Positions 46,087-57,260 of a stretch of 64,000 nucleotides of DNA are shown here, in pieces (position 1 is the stretch's first letter; the number at the start of each line of letters is the position of its first letter). The stretch comes from Paraspadella gotoi (lineage: Eukaryota; Chaetognatha): NCBI GenBank assembly GCA_051294375.1, contig CM119263.1:62001-126000 (forward strand). Reading direction: 5' to 3'. The notes below the pieces were generated by a model. The model did no database searches and had not been told where the DNA came from. It saw only the letters and a program-made list of their open reading frames with translations. A program made the translations under genes and the position numbers.

Positions 46087-47523
46087 AGGAGAGAGGGAGT
46101 AGATGGGTTCATATCGCCATACAGTTATCAAGTTAGCCGCAAGATTGGTATTCTCTTCAGTGTCTCGTGCAGTATATCAATGTCATTTGAGCCAGCGATT
46201 CGCGCGGCAGAATTTGTATCTCTCGGATTCCATCTAATTGAGATGCGGTGCCTCTAGGATCTACGTCAAAAAGAAATATGCGATAGCGCAGGGGCTCCGA
46301 AAATCTTTGGATGCGGAAAAGAAAACTCTATTGTTTCGTCGCCACAGCGATCGGGTATACGCGGGGCACCTGTTTGCCACAAGGGAGAGGAAGGTGTCTG
46401 TTGTAACGGGATGTTCCGTTTGAAGGGAGTAGGGTGGTGAATGGCGGCCCGGGCGATTGACTTATTACCCGGCGAATGGGGAAGAGTTAAGGTAAGCCAA
46501 TTCCTTGTAATTTTTTATGTTTTTTTTGATGGGTATAAAAAAGCGTCCGAATTTACTATAGTCATTTTACCTAACGCATGCATAGATTAACGCCTTCATA
46601 CGTCAAGCTTCACGATCGTTGAATATTGCATATCATTTCTTCACCCAGTCTTTACGTAAGTTTCTTTGCTGGGGAGGCTAGTCAATTTTTTCCTTTTATC
46701 GTGAATGACTCCATTGGCGCTCAGATAGTCTTTTAACCGCTCTTTCTACTCTACCTTTTTCCTTTTCATTTTTCCGGCGTTTCCTCTTCTTCCCACACAT
46801 AATCATAAAGCCCTTATTACCCTTTTTTGCTTTTGGTCATCCTCTTTTTTATTCCCAGTGAAATGGTATTGGAGAATATATTTTCTCCGGTTGTGTCACA
46901 ATCTGTGTCTTTTTGCTCTTTTCGCGCCTTTTCGTAATCGGTCCTGGAATTCTCCATCTTTAAAACAAAAAAAATAAAAAAGGAGAGGAGAGATTGGTAT
47001 GGAAGCGCGCCGAGATACGAGGACGAGAGAGCGCAGACGGGAGAGAGAGAGAAGAGAGAGACTATGTAGGCGGAGATAAACCAAGAAGAGGAAACGGTGC
47101 AGAGACGCATGAGAGTGAAGAGGATGCAGCAATGGCAGAAATATGAGAGAGATGGCGGACAGGTTGTCGATAATCGTCTCTATTATTAGATTATACGCTT
47201 CGTGTGAATATTGAGCAAGCTAGCGGAAGAGCGCGCCGCATAATTTGCCTCTCCTGGTGTACGTATCACTCTGAATTTGGTTAACATGGGCTGCGCGTTT
47301 AGACGTGCATCACACTGCTCTAGTGTTTCTAGACGTAGCTGGACCAAGCTGCTCGCGCGCCTGATGGATTGAGGTGTCGTATGTTATCGGCTGGCTCTTG
47401 GCGCTGGCTGGCTGTGAGGGCCGGATTTCGTGGCGGGACAATCCGACGCTGCTTCCATCTCGTTTCCGGCCGACGGGATCTTGAAAACCGCCAATTGAAA
47501 CTTCCATAACCCCGTCTTGTTGA

Positions 47524-47524
<1 letters not shown>
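46087..47524. other. Unique stretch, no recognised gene
   Basis: GC content is higher at 46130-46490 and 47200-47520 than in neighbouring DNA. A plus-strand frame at 46238-46423 (KKKYAIAQGLRKSLDAEKKT and RRHSDRVYAGHLFATRER) precedes a donor-like TTAAG/GTAAGCC at about 46493, but a stop at 46421 intervenes. A minus-strand frame at 47507-47310 has no domain. One of these could be an exon fragment. Confidence 0.3.
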
Positions 47525-47600
<76 letters not shown>

Positions 47601-47608
47601 AGAGAGCA
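47525..47608. repeat. Imperfect GA tract
   Basis: GA units with extra G. Confidence 0.92.
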
Positions 47609-47763
47609 GCGGATTCGCATGAACAATGCAAAAAAAGGGAACGATTCCATCATTCTTGGCTTTTGAAAAGAATGGAACCGGATCTCAGGGTTTTAACTGG
47701 AATTCAATCTGCGATGCGGAAACGCGATCTCGGATCGGAACCGGATCTAGGATCTACACCCCT

Positions 47764-47812
47764 TTGCTACCCCCTCTGCCACTCCCTCTGCCACTCCCTT
47801 TGCCACTTCCTC
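47764..47812. repeat. TGCCACTCCCTC tandem repeat, about 4 copies
   Basis: 12-bp unit. The surrounding region also repeats GGATCTAGGATC-type words. Confidence 0.85.
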
Positions 47813-47927
47813 TGATGAAAGGCATTTCTCGCGGGGTTTACTCAGTCAACATCATAAGCACCATAAACTGTAGAAAAGCTGTTTGTTCAACATGATTGGC
47901 CATCGTCTATAAATCTTACGTTTTCCG

Positions 47928-48022
47928 AGATCGTTGTTGTCGTTGTCGTTGTTGTAGATGTCGTTGTTGTAGTTGTCGTTGTCGTTGTTGTAGGTGTCGT
48001 TGTTGTAGTTGTCGTTGTCGTT
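47928..48022. repeat. GTTGT(A/C)GTTGTCGTT tandem repeat
   Basis: A higher-order repeat of about 36 bp composed of GTT, GTA and GTC triplets (TGTCGTTGTTGTAGTTGTCG). It contains no A except in GTAG words. Confidence 0.88.
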
Positions 48023-48264
48023 GTAACGGGGAGGCGTGGTGCGTCCATTGTCATGGCGACGCGTGGTTTGAGAGTGGAGAGAATTTTTCGATCCGAAAGA
48101 TTAGGTAAAAAATATCGCGAGAAAATGGATTTTTTCTTTTTTTTGCTCGCGAAGAAAAAAATGGAAAGAAAAGGAAAATCTTTAAAATAAAATCTTAAGA
48201 GGAAATAAAAATGGCGAAGACGATAAGAGATTTTAAAAAGAGAGAACGGATTGAAAGAAAAAGG

Positions 48265-49172
48265 ACCTTTCCTATGCTTTTGCTTCCTTTCCTTTCCTAT
48301 TCTTTCTTTCCTTTTCCTTTCTTTCCCATTCCATTTCCATTCATACTCATATAGACCATTCTTCCTATTCCTTTCTTTCCTTTCCTTTCCTTTCTTTTAT
48401 TCCAATTCCATTCCATTACTTATCCTTTCTTTTCTTTTACTTTCCTTTTCTTTCTTATCGTCTTTCCTTTACTTTCGATTCCCTTTCCTTTCCATTCCAT
48501 CCAGTTTTCCATTTCCTTCCATTCTTTTCGCTTTTCCTTTTTCCCTTTACCTTCTTTTTCCTTGTCCTTTCGCTCTTAGTACTTTTCCTTTCCGTTTTCC
48601 ATTTCTTCCTTCTTCTGCTTTTCCCTTTATCCTCTCCTTTCCTTTTCTTTTCTTTATCTTTTTGTTCTTTTCTTTTCTGTTCTTTTATATTCCTTTCCTT
48701 TTGTCCGTGTTTTTCTTTTCTTCTTTCCTGAGATTTCCTTTCCTTTCCTTTCTCTTTCTTTTCTTTTCATTTCTCTTTTCGGTTTCCTTTTCCTTTCGCT
48801 TTCCTTTTTCCCTTTCCGTTCTCCTCCTCCTTTCTTTTCCTGTCCTTTTCTTTCCTTTTCCCCTTTATCCCTTTCCTTTCCTTCTTTCCGATTTTCCTTC
48901 ATCATCTATCCTTCCATCGATTTCCATTCCATTCCATTCCCTTTCCTTTCTTTCCTTTCTTTCCTTTCCTTTCCTTTTCCCTTTCCTTTTTCCTTTCCTT
49001 TTCCTTTCCTTTCCTTTCCTTTTCCTTTCCTTTCCCTTTCTTTTTTTTCTCCTTTCTTTTCTCTTTTCCTGTTCCTTTCCTATTCCTTTCTTCCTGTTCT
49101 TGTCTCTTTTTTCTTCTTTTTCCTTTCCTTTCCACTCCGTTTCCTCTCCTCCTCGCTTTTCCTTTCCTTCCC
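48265..49172. repeat. 0.9-kb pyrimidine tract (CCTTT)n
   Basis: T and C almost exclusively on the plus strand in TTTCC, CCTTTT and CATTCC words. The complementary strand is purine only. The long Phe/Ser/Leu ORF on the plus strand follows from composition and is not called. Confidence 0.96.
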
Positions 49173-49951
49173 CCTTGGTGATTATTTGTCACACTCTCCA
49201 ATTACCTTCCCACTACTGTCTGGTTCCCTTATCCTCCCGATTTCCCACTTACCGTTCTAATCTCACAGTCCACCCCCGGACCCGCATAAAACATCTGATG
49301 TGGTGACGAAGAAAATTCTAAGAAAAGCAATTTTGGGCTTCGCTGACGTAAACAAAAGAGACATCTTCGTTGTCTTCTCTTAATCTCAGCTTGGAAAATT
49401 CATAGAGTTTTTTCAATCAATAAAAGGGAATAGAGAAAAGAAATTATTGAGAGAGAGAGGAGGAGCTCAGTACGAATGAGACATGAATCAATTTAGCCTT
49501 GGGTCTGTAAAGGATATTTTTCGCTTTAACGAGCGAGTGACATTAATTAACGAGAACGTGATATTTGTTTAGCCTAAACAACTACAGCTCAGATTAGAAT
49601 GGATCAGACGCGCAATAAATCGAAAGTAATCAAAGAAATATGTAATTTTTAACATAAACTCTGAGATAGACTTACACGAGGAGTCTATTTGTAAATGTAT
49701 TCCAGTTATTTTAAAAATAAACAGAAGAGCGTCGAAAAAATTTTGTACATTAAAAACATATGACCCACCCCCAAAAAATCGTTTTTATGGGAGAAATTTA
49801 TCAATGTAACAAAAATTACTTTAAATATGTACAAGATCATTAAAAAAAATTAAATGATTGAAATATCGACGTAATGAAAAAGATGTTTTCGTAAAGGAAA
49901 GAGTATCACGATTTTGATAAGATTTTTCAGACAAACTTCAAAATTAAATTT
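49173..49951. other. Intergenic stretch, no gene seen
   Basis: AT-rich DNA downstream of the tetraspanin gene. Confidence 0.45.
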
Positions 49952-49957
49952 GTTTAT
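49952..49957 (-). terminator. Probable polyadenylation signal of the tetraspanin gene
   Basis: TTTATT on the plus strand reads AATAAA on the minus strand, about 47 bases beyond the tetraspanin stop codon. The canonical hexamer at a plausible distance supports a short 3' UTR. Confidence 0.55.
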
Positions 49958-50003
49958 TATCCTCCTCAACCATTATATATTCCACACACACAACGAGTCT
50001 TCA

Positions 50004-50753
50004 TCACACAGCGACGTAAGGTTTCCTCATTCTTTGAAACAAAACGCAACCAACTGTCATAGCGAATATTTCGAAGGCGCCTAGTCCGAGCATGACGGCG
50101 CCAAGGGCCCAGAATCCCACGCGGAACGCCGCCTCCAGTTGTCGAAAGCATCCATCGGCGTCGATCGAGGCGCCGCAGTCGGTTCGACCCAACGCTTCGC
50201 CGATTCCCGCGGGATCCCTCAAGCCGCAACAAGCATGGTCGCGTTCGAAGGCGATTCGATCCGCGTCGTCCAGCGCCGACCACGCCTCTTCCACTAAGCG
50301 CTCGAAACCTTCGCCGATACGCGCCGCCACCGGGTCTGGCGAATCGGAAGACGCCGCCGCGAAGAAAGCGGCGCCCAGCAGAGCCAGGGTCAGCAGCAGC
50401 GCCAGAAGCAGGGCGGTGAAGAAGGCGGCCAGGCAGGACTTGGCGCCGCGCCAGGCGCCGATGCAGCCTAGGAACCCGGCGAGAAAGAAGACGCCGCCGA
50501 GAGCAAGAAGACTGCGCGCCGCGAAACGAACGTAAGATGAGACGACGAAGACGGCGTCGTCGGCGGATGGCGGCGTCGGATTGGCGGTGACGCCGGGATG
50601 GTCGAGGCCAGGATCGGCGCCACCCAAGACGATTCGGTCGACGAATCGACGATCGAATTCGGCGAAGAAACCGCAGCCCAAAAGGATGAGACCGAAAATC
50701 CAGAGCAAAACATTGGAAGCGTAGAGTAGATTTTTGAGGCAAGAGAATCGCAT
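50004..50753 (-). CDS. Tetraspanin, single exon, 249 residues
   Basis: A four-pass membrane-protein organiser that would act in plasma or endosomal membranes. The chain starts MRFSCLKNLLYASNVLLWIF, the usual short N-terminus with a membrane-proximal Cys and TM1 (about 11-30). A small extracellular loop follows, then TM2 (81-101) ending GCIGAWRGAKSC, which matches the tetraspanin GC.GA....C turn. TM3 is at 108-134. The large extracellular loop (about 135-212) has the diagnostic CCG (175-177) plus two more Cys (193, 202), a minimal four-Cys type. TM4 is at 213-240, followed by QRMRKPYVAV. Length is normal for the family. There are no introns, Ala content is very high (an AAFFAAASS type of TM3 edge), and GC is far above the flanks. 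The start is the only Met before TM1. The subfamily is not assigned. Confidence 0.9.
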   Translation of the reverse strand: MRFSCLKNLLYASNVLLWIFGLILLGCGFFAEFDRRFVDRIVLGGADPGLDHPGVTANPTPPSADDAVFVVSSYVRFAARSLLALGGVFFLAGFLGCIGAWRGAKSCLAAFFTALLLALLLTLALLGAAFFAAASSDSPDPVAARIGEGFERLVEEAWSALDDADRIAFERDHACCGLRDPAGIGEALGRTDCGASIDADGCFRQLEAAFRVGFWALGAVMLGLGAFEIFAMTVGCVLFQRMRKPYVAV

Positions 50754-52470
50754 CGTGGGGAGAGAGGGTGAGTTTAAAAAGTAAGTGAAAAAAAGAAAGT
50801 TTCGGCGAAAGATAAGGTTAATTATTAGGATATTTTTATTTCAATCCAATAGTTTGTTTTTTTAAATTGAATGCAATGATTTCCTTTATTTAATTTTTTT
50901 GGACGATTATTTGTTTTTATTATTAAACAACAAAAGTTAAGCCATCGATTTTTTTTGGTTTTGTATAATTATTTTAAATATTGTATTTTAGTTTTATTGT
51001 AGATGAAAGTTTTCGTGAAAAAAAAGTTTCTCGAGCAGAAGTTTTGATCTCAAGCAAATGTTGGGGAGTTTGAAAAAGAAAAAAAATGTTTTTTTTCGAA
51101 AAACGGTCGTCGTCTTCGCGTCGTCGTCGTCTTCGTCGTCGTCCATCGTTTTCGTCGTCTTCATCGTCATCATCGTCCCGGGTCCAATAGACCAAAAAAG
51201 TCGAAAACAAAAATTTTCGCTTACATCAGGATTAGTCGCCTTATCGTGTTATTTATATCTCCCTTCGCTTTTTTTTGCTTTGTATTAAAACTTAAATTCT
51301 AAATATAAAAAATAAAAATAAAAAAAAGATTTTCAAAAAATGAATAAAAAAAAAGTTCAAAACATTTAAAATGGGGGATTTATCATGACGAAAATTTTTT
51401 TTCGGAGGATATTATAAGATTTGAACTTGGCTTCGTTTACAAAATTTGAAGTTTGAAATATGTTTACAATTTAGTGACAGAATTTCATATCCTGTTTTCG
51501 ATAGAGATTATTGTGGTTTTATTCTAATTAATGCTTTTGCGTATGTCCTCTTCATCAAAGTTTTTTATAACAGGGAAATCCTAAAATATAAGAATAAAAG
51601 ACGAAATTTTGATGCAGTTCAACGGGCTAAGAAAGTTATTGGAGTCAACATGTCACGTATTTGTCAATTCATCAATGTCATGTCACGGATTCATCAGTTA
51701 CGAGAACACATGAGATAAGGCAGTCACTGCGGCGCAACACATTTGAATTACCGTTCTTGTTTTTTAGAATATAATCTACAGATTCTCTTCGAAACTCGAT
51801 CCTGATTTTAGCTTTCTGACGAAGAAAAAGTTTGGATTCGTTTTCGAGTAAAAGAAATTTATTATTAATTTTTTTCTTTTGGTTAAAGTTGAAACAAGGA
51901 AGAATTTTTATCTTCATCCCACTTTTTCAATTCCTTTGTCTAGAGATCATTACCTTCAAAATCTCTAATTTATTTAACGATATTATTTTAAATTCACTAA
52001 CTTTCAACCAATTTCTAAGGTCGGGAATATTTTCAATTAAACTTGACCAACTTTCTTTCTGAATTCATCATTCATAATCCATTCCATAGTCATTAGTCAA
52101 AACAATACTTTTCAGCCTTATTTTCCGAGAATGCCCAATTTAATCTTAAATTTAGAAATAAGTTAAAGATTAAGTTAAAGATTAAGTTAAAGATTAGGTT
52201 CGAGGTTAAGGTAAAAGAGTATATTAGGGTTAAGGATTAGCATTATGGATTATGGTTGGGGATTAGTATTTAGGTTAAATATTGAATTAAAGGAAAAACG
52301 AACAGAACTGGGGCACTCTTGAAAAATAAAGCCTTATCTTCAATAGTCTTCATTTTCTCTCCTATAACTCGATCTTTCTTTCCCCACAATTTTCTTCCTA
52401 ATTATTTTCGTCCAGTTTCGAAATTTCTTTCTGGCGCTGCGTCGAAATTCTCCCGCGTCCAGTTCATCTT
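50754..52470. other. Upstream of the tetraspanin gene: AT-rich, no other gene
   Basis: The first few hundred bases should hold the tetraspanin promoter, but I see no clear TATA or initiator. A GTC run lies at 51100-51172 and a degenerate 12-bp GTTAAAGATTAA repeat at 52150-52240. Confidence 0.4.
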
Positions 52471-52477
52471 CGCCCCT

Positions 52478-52560
52478 CTCCCTCTCTCTCTCCTCTTCTC
52501 TCTCTCTCTCTCTTCTCTCTCCCTTCTCTCCTCTCCCCTCATTCCCCCCTTCCCCTTTCG
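52478..52560. repeat. CT-rich tract
   Basis: CT units grading into CCCCTTCCCC. Confidence 0.9.
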
Positions 52561-52621
52561 CCATCCCCCCCCAGAAGCGAAAAAGGATCGGTCGGTCGGT
52601 CTACGTCATCGACCCGAAAGA

Positions 52622-52790
52622 AGGGTTTGGGGCGGGGGTAGGACCCGGTGGTGGGACCCGGGGTACAGGATGGGCCCCGGGTGGACCGGGTGGGACCGGG
52701 GGGACGCTGGACCCGGGGGTGGGACCCGGGGGTGGGACAGGACGTGGGACCGGGGTGGGACCAGGGGGTGAGGGAGGGTTGAGTGGGTAG
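52622..52790 (+). repeat. GGGACCCGGGGGT-type G-rich array
   Basis: About 12 irregular units of GGTGGGACCCGGG. Many runs of three or more G lie within a few bases of each other, so G-quadruplex formation on the plus strand is predicted from sequence. Confidence 0.85.
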
Positions 52791-52889
52791 GGGATCGGGA
52801 ACGAGGGGAGATGCGGATGAGTGAATGAGTCCAATTAGAGACATCAACATTTTGAAAAATGTTGACTCAAAGAATCAAGAATGTCGACG

Positions 52890-54180
52890 TCATTACTGGG
52901 AGAGGCGTCGCGGTCGTCGCGTCGGTCGCGTCCGTCGGTCGGTCGGTCGGTCGTCCGTTCGTCGGTCGTCGTCGGTCGTCGGTCGTCGTCGTCGTCGGGT
53001 CGGGTCGCTCGTCGGGGTCGGCTCTGGTCGTGCGTCGGTCGGTCGCGTCGTCGGTCGTCGGTGGTCCGTGGCGTCGGTCGTCGTCGGTCGGGGTCGTCGC
53101 GTCGTCCGTGTGGTCGGTCGCGTCGGTCGGGGTCGCCGTCGGTCGTTCGGGTCGTCGTGCGTCGGATCCGGTCGTCGTCGGTACGCGGTCGTCTCGTCGG
53201 TCGTCGTCGGGTCGGTCGTCTCCGTCGGCTCGGCATCGGTCGTCGGTCGCTCGGTCGGTCGTCGTGTCGTCGTTCGCGTTCGTTCCACGATCCGGCTGTG
53301 TATGCGTTGCGAGAAAGAGTGTCCCTGATGCCGTCGGTTCACTGTTGTCGGTCGGATCGCTCGTCGGTCGTCCGTCGTCTGTCGTGGCGTCGGGTCCCAT
53401 TCCAGGCATGAGCTCTTCGGCTATCGCGCAACCGCCCCGCTGCCCGTCACGTCGCAAGCGCCGGCGCGGTGGCCGGTCGGTGTCGTCGGTCAGGTCGGTC
53501 GGCTCGGTCGGTCGGTCGTCGGTCGTCGGTCGTCCGTCGGTCGGCGTTCCGTCCGTCGTGTCGTAGCGGGTCGGTCGGTAGGTCGGTCACCGTCGTCGGT
53601 AAGTCCCGGTCGCGTCGTCACGGTCGTCGTCGGTCCGGTCGTCCGACGTCGGTGCGTGACGCCGTCGTCGGGTCTCGTCAGTCGGTCTTTTGTCGGTCGC
53701 TCGGTCGGGTCGTCGGTCGTCGGTGCGTCGTCCGGCTCGTCGGTGTCGGTGCCGTCGTGCGGTCGGCTCGTATCAGTTCCCGTTCGTCGTCGTCGTCGGA
53801 TCGTCGTCGGTCGGCTCGTCGTCGTGCGGTCGTGCCGCAGGTCGTCGGTCGTCCGTCCGTCGGCTCGTCGTCGTCGGCGTCGTCGGTCGGTCGGTCGGTT
53901 CGCCGTCCGGGTCGGTCGTCGTCGGTCGCCTCGTCGTCCGTCGGTCGCTCGTCGGTCCGGATCGTCCCGCGGGTCGGTCGCTCGCGTCGTCGTCCCGTCC
54001 GTCGGTCGTTTGTCGGTCGGCTCGGTCGAGTCGTCGGTGCGTCGTCGTCGTCGTCCGTCGTCCGTCCGTCGTCGGTCGTGCGGTCGTCGGTGTCGACGAC
54101 TCCGTCGGTCGTCCGTCGTCGTCTGTCCCGGTCGTCAGGGTCGTCGGTCGTTCGGCTCGTCGTGTCCGTGCGTCCGTCCG
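52890..54180. repeat. 1.3-kb CGGTCGTCGTCGG array, A-depleted on the plus strand
   Basis: Irregular mixture of GTCG and GTCGTC words with rare A. All frames are open for long distances on both strands (Arg/Ser/Val, or Asp/Thr/Arg/Pro), which is a product of the repeat. Short non-repeat islands occur at about 53268-53340 and 53396-53475. Confidence 0.93.
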
Positions 54181-54344
54181 AGAATCATGGAGGAAACATT
54201 GGGAATAGTTAAGACCAAGAAGTTCTAATAAATTTAGAACGAAACATATTTCAAAGGTGAAAACCAATAATTGAATAAAATAATAGCGTGATGGAAATTT
54301 GTATTGGGTCCTGCACTGTCGAAATCGCGTGAGTGATGAGAAGA

Positions 54345-54830
54345 GTAGGAGAAGAGAGAGAGAGAAGATGAAGAGAGAGAGAGAGGGGAGAGAGAGAGAG
54401 AGAGGCAGGCGGACAAGGAGAATGAAAAACGAAGGAAAAGTTTTCTTAGTACGCGAGAAATCTCTTGCTGAGCGCCCCAGAGGTAGGCAGATCATGACCC
54501 GAAAGGACGGAGGGGCCGGAGATGGGAGACAGAGAGCAGAGTGGAATGCGAGAGAGAGAAGAAGAGAGAGAGAGAAAGAGAGAGAGAGAGAAGAAGGAGG
54601 AAGAGGAGAGAGAGAGAAAAGAGAGAGAGAAGGAGAGAGGAGAGCAGAGCAAGAGAGACAGTTCTGAACACAAATACCCATGCCTTCGACAACTGGGAAA
54701 AGGGAGAACGACAAAACTTAAGCGAACATCGTGAGGTAGAAAGAGAAGAGAGAAGAGAGGAGAGAGAGAGAAGAGACCAGAGACAGAGAGAGAGAGAGAG
54801 CACAGCAAGCACGAGAGAGAGAGGCCCGAG
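54345..54830. repeat. GA-rich tracts (three)
   Basis: GA tracts at 54350-54405, 54545-54655 and 54735-54825 separated by unique sequence. Arg/Glu-rich or Ser/Leu-rich ORFs are shadows. Confidence 0.9.
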
Positions 54831-55024
54831 TATCTAGCGAGGAGATGTAGGGCAAAACAATTACGACACGCTGGAGCGGCACTTATACGCTTTAGCGAAG
54901 GCGAGGGACAAGGAGTGAGTGGCCAATATTGTTTGTTTAATGTTAAAATCAAAGTTAAAATCTTGACGTTAAAAAAAAAAAATCCGTCAGTTTCGTTCGT
55001 AAATCTTCGCTGATATAAAAGTGA

Positions 55025-55240
55025 GAATTTAAGGTTGGAGATGGTTGGAGATGGTTAGAGATGATTGGAGATGGCAAGAGATGGCTAGAGAAGTTAAAAA
55101 TGGCTAGAGATGGTTAGAGATGGTTGGAGATGGTTAGAGATGGTTAAAGATCGTTGAAGATGGTGGGAGATGGTTATTGATGGTTAGAGATAGTCAGAGA
55201 TGGTTAGATCTGGTTAGAGATGGTTGGAGATGAAGATAGT
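55025..55240. repeat. AGATGGTTAG minisatellite, 10-bp unit
   Basis: About 21 copies of GAGATGGTT(A/G)(A/G) with substitutions. Confidence 0.92.
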
Positions 55241-55289
55241 TACGGGGAAGGAGATGATAGTGAACATAGGAATGGATGAAAAAAAGCTC

Positions 55290-55935
55290 AGATATTAATA
55301 AATGAAATATTAATTAATCTCTCATCTAACTTCCTTCCCTATCGCGATATCACATTTTTGGTCAGTTCAATGTCATTTCACTGCTTTTTATACTTACCTT
55401 TCACGACTTCCCCTCCTCAATTCTACTTCTTTCACTTACCCTCATTTTTCTCTCCTCCACTTTCCCTTCTTATTCTCATTCCGCATTTATAACAAAAATA
55501 CGAATTCTATTTTCCAAGCGACTCGTCCATTGTGCTCTTTTGTTTTTCCTCTCCTGTTATTGTTGCTGCAGGACTAATCAAATGGCGGCATTTCAGAATA
55601 AAACCAACACAAATTTAATTTGAAAAGAGAGACAACTTTTCCGCGAGTTTAATGATATTTTAGTATAGCAATTAAAATAGGAATAGTTTAAAAAAAAACA
55701 AACATAGATATGCTACATAGTAAATAAACTTCGGAATGGATTTAATAATACTAACATTGATTGATAAGCGAAGTTTACTACTATTTTATAATAAGATCGA
55801 ATGAAATAAACAGTTAAATAAATAAATATTTAAATAAAAATATTATACGTATTAAATCAAGATTCTAAATGTTAACTGAAGCTATGAATCATATTACTAC
55901 AAATTTGTTTTCATTTTACTACGAACTTCCCCCAT
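55290..55935. repeat. Duplicated segment (partner 56335-57260)
   Basis: Shared words include CTTCCTTCCC, CGACTCGTCC, CTCTTTTGTTTTTC, GGAATGGATTTAATAATACT and AAATAAATATTTAAATAA in the same order. The partner is about 40% longer because of scattered insertions. Confidence 0.85.
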
Positions 55936-56100
55936 CGTCTTGACTCTGAAAGAGAGTGACATCACAAATGGGAAATCCTGGCCAGATGACGCTGAACAGA
56001 TTTTTCCCTATCGCCCGAAAAAAAAGGACGAATCACCCAGAAAAAAGTTGAAACGAAAAGCGGATGTGTTGGGATCTCCATCTCAGAGAGAGATTAGACA
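55936..56100 (+). CDS. Possible exon fragment with a nuclear-localisation-like motif
   Basis: A plus-strand frame without stops reads RTSPIVLTLKESDITNGKSW, PDDAEQIFPYRP, then KKKDESPRKKLKRKADVLGS and PSQREIRQEN before running into a GA tract. KKKDESPRKKLKRK fits a bipartite basic nuclear-localisation motif, and the composition is protein-like. The upstream edge has a pyrimidine-rich stretch and CTGAAAG as a possible acceptor. There is no donor and no recognised family. Weak support. Confidence 0.25.
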
Positions 56101-56102
56101 GG

Positions 56103-56139
<37 letters not shown>
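56100..56139. repeat. (GA)n microsatellite
   Basis: GA units, with a GAAAAT start. Confidence 0.9.
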
Positions 56140-56141
<2 letters not shown>

Positions 56142-56334
56142 ATGGAAGTAGTCTATACTACGGATGTATATTAATACACTTGCGTATGAGTTAGACTGGA
56201 TTCTGACAATTTCATCATGCTCCTAAGTGCATTCATGTTCGGTAATAGATTATTTAACAAAGACGAATGGAGAATAGGAAATGCATTAGAGAATGGGTAG
56301 AAAATGAGACTGCAGTTACGAGGTATAATAATGA

Positions 56335-57260
56335 AGATATATAATTAAGTCTCTCCATCGTACCACTTTCCTTCCCGCGATATACGATATCTAGTTAATT
56401 TTGGAAACATAAGAATTATCGATCAGATGCTCATGAATTCCAGGTACGCATGTCGTCTTCGGTGTAATATGTACATTACGTGTTATCGCACGTGGACTAT
56501 GTCGGTGGGTGCGCGGGGGGTCCGCTAGGTTGTGGCTCAAAGTGGAGTGTGGTCTAACTATATTCTTACCTTACCGACTACATATATTTATCTCCCTCGC
56601 TCCACCTTAAGATTCTCAGCGCACGCATCTCTATTCTCATTCCTGTCTCATCTTCCATATCGAAGCAGATATGAATATACGAGATTTCTATTTTATAACG
56701 CAAGCGACTCGTCCAAAGCGTGTGACTCTTTTGTTTTTCGCTCATCCTGTAATATTGTTGCTAAACCAATTCATTCAACCGCTATATTGCCTTACGGACT
56801 TAATCTAACTACGCCGCGCAGTTCTCCATGAAACATAATCACCAAACACCCAAAGTGTTCAATTAGCAAAAGAGGAAGACACCCAGCTTTTTCCGGCGAG
56901 TTTATCTATCGCAGACTCCATTCTATATAGCAATAAAATAGCACCATGAAGTATTACAAAAACCACAATACAAACAATAGATATGCCCTATCGACATAGT
57001 ACACCCTATCAAACTCGGAATGGATTTAATAATACTAACCATTGATTGATAAGCACGAAGTTTTCACTCTACTATTCTTTATTATATAAGATCGATGAAA
57101 TTAAACACGCTTTAAAATAAATAAATATTTAAATAAGAAAATCCATTATACGTATTACACACTGACAATGTAACTTCCTAAAGTCGCATAACCTGAAGCT
57201 ATGATCATATTGGAGGGCCGCTTCGAACCGTCCTTTACAGGTCAACGCCCCAAATTTGTC
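56335..57260. repeat. Duplicated segment, noisy copy (partner 55290-55935)
   Basis: Same order as the partner with an insertion every few bases, the pattern of unpolished single-read sequence. Confidence 0.85.

Noticed and set aside
48251-49306. 351-codon Phe/Ser/Leu ORF resembling a multi-pass membrane protein
   Set aside because: A pure pyrimidine tract always yields Phe/Ser/Leu/Pro; no charged loops and no codon structure.
50092-50713. Plus-strand and second minus-strand ORFs in the tetraspanin region
   Set aside because: Shadows of the tetraspanin gene caused by its high GC content.
52825-54228. Several ORFs over 150 codons on both strands
   Set aside because: Every frame of the GTCG array is open and the composition follows the repeat; no domain or splice sites.
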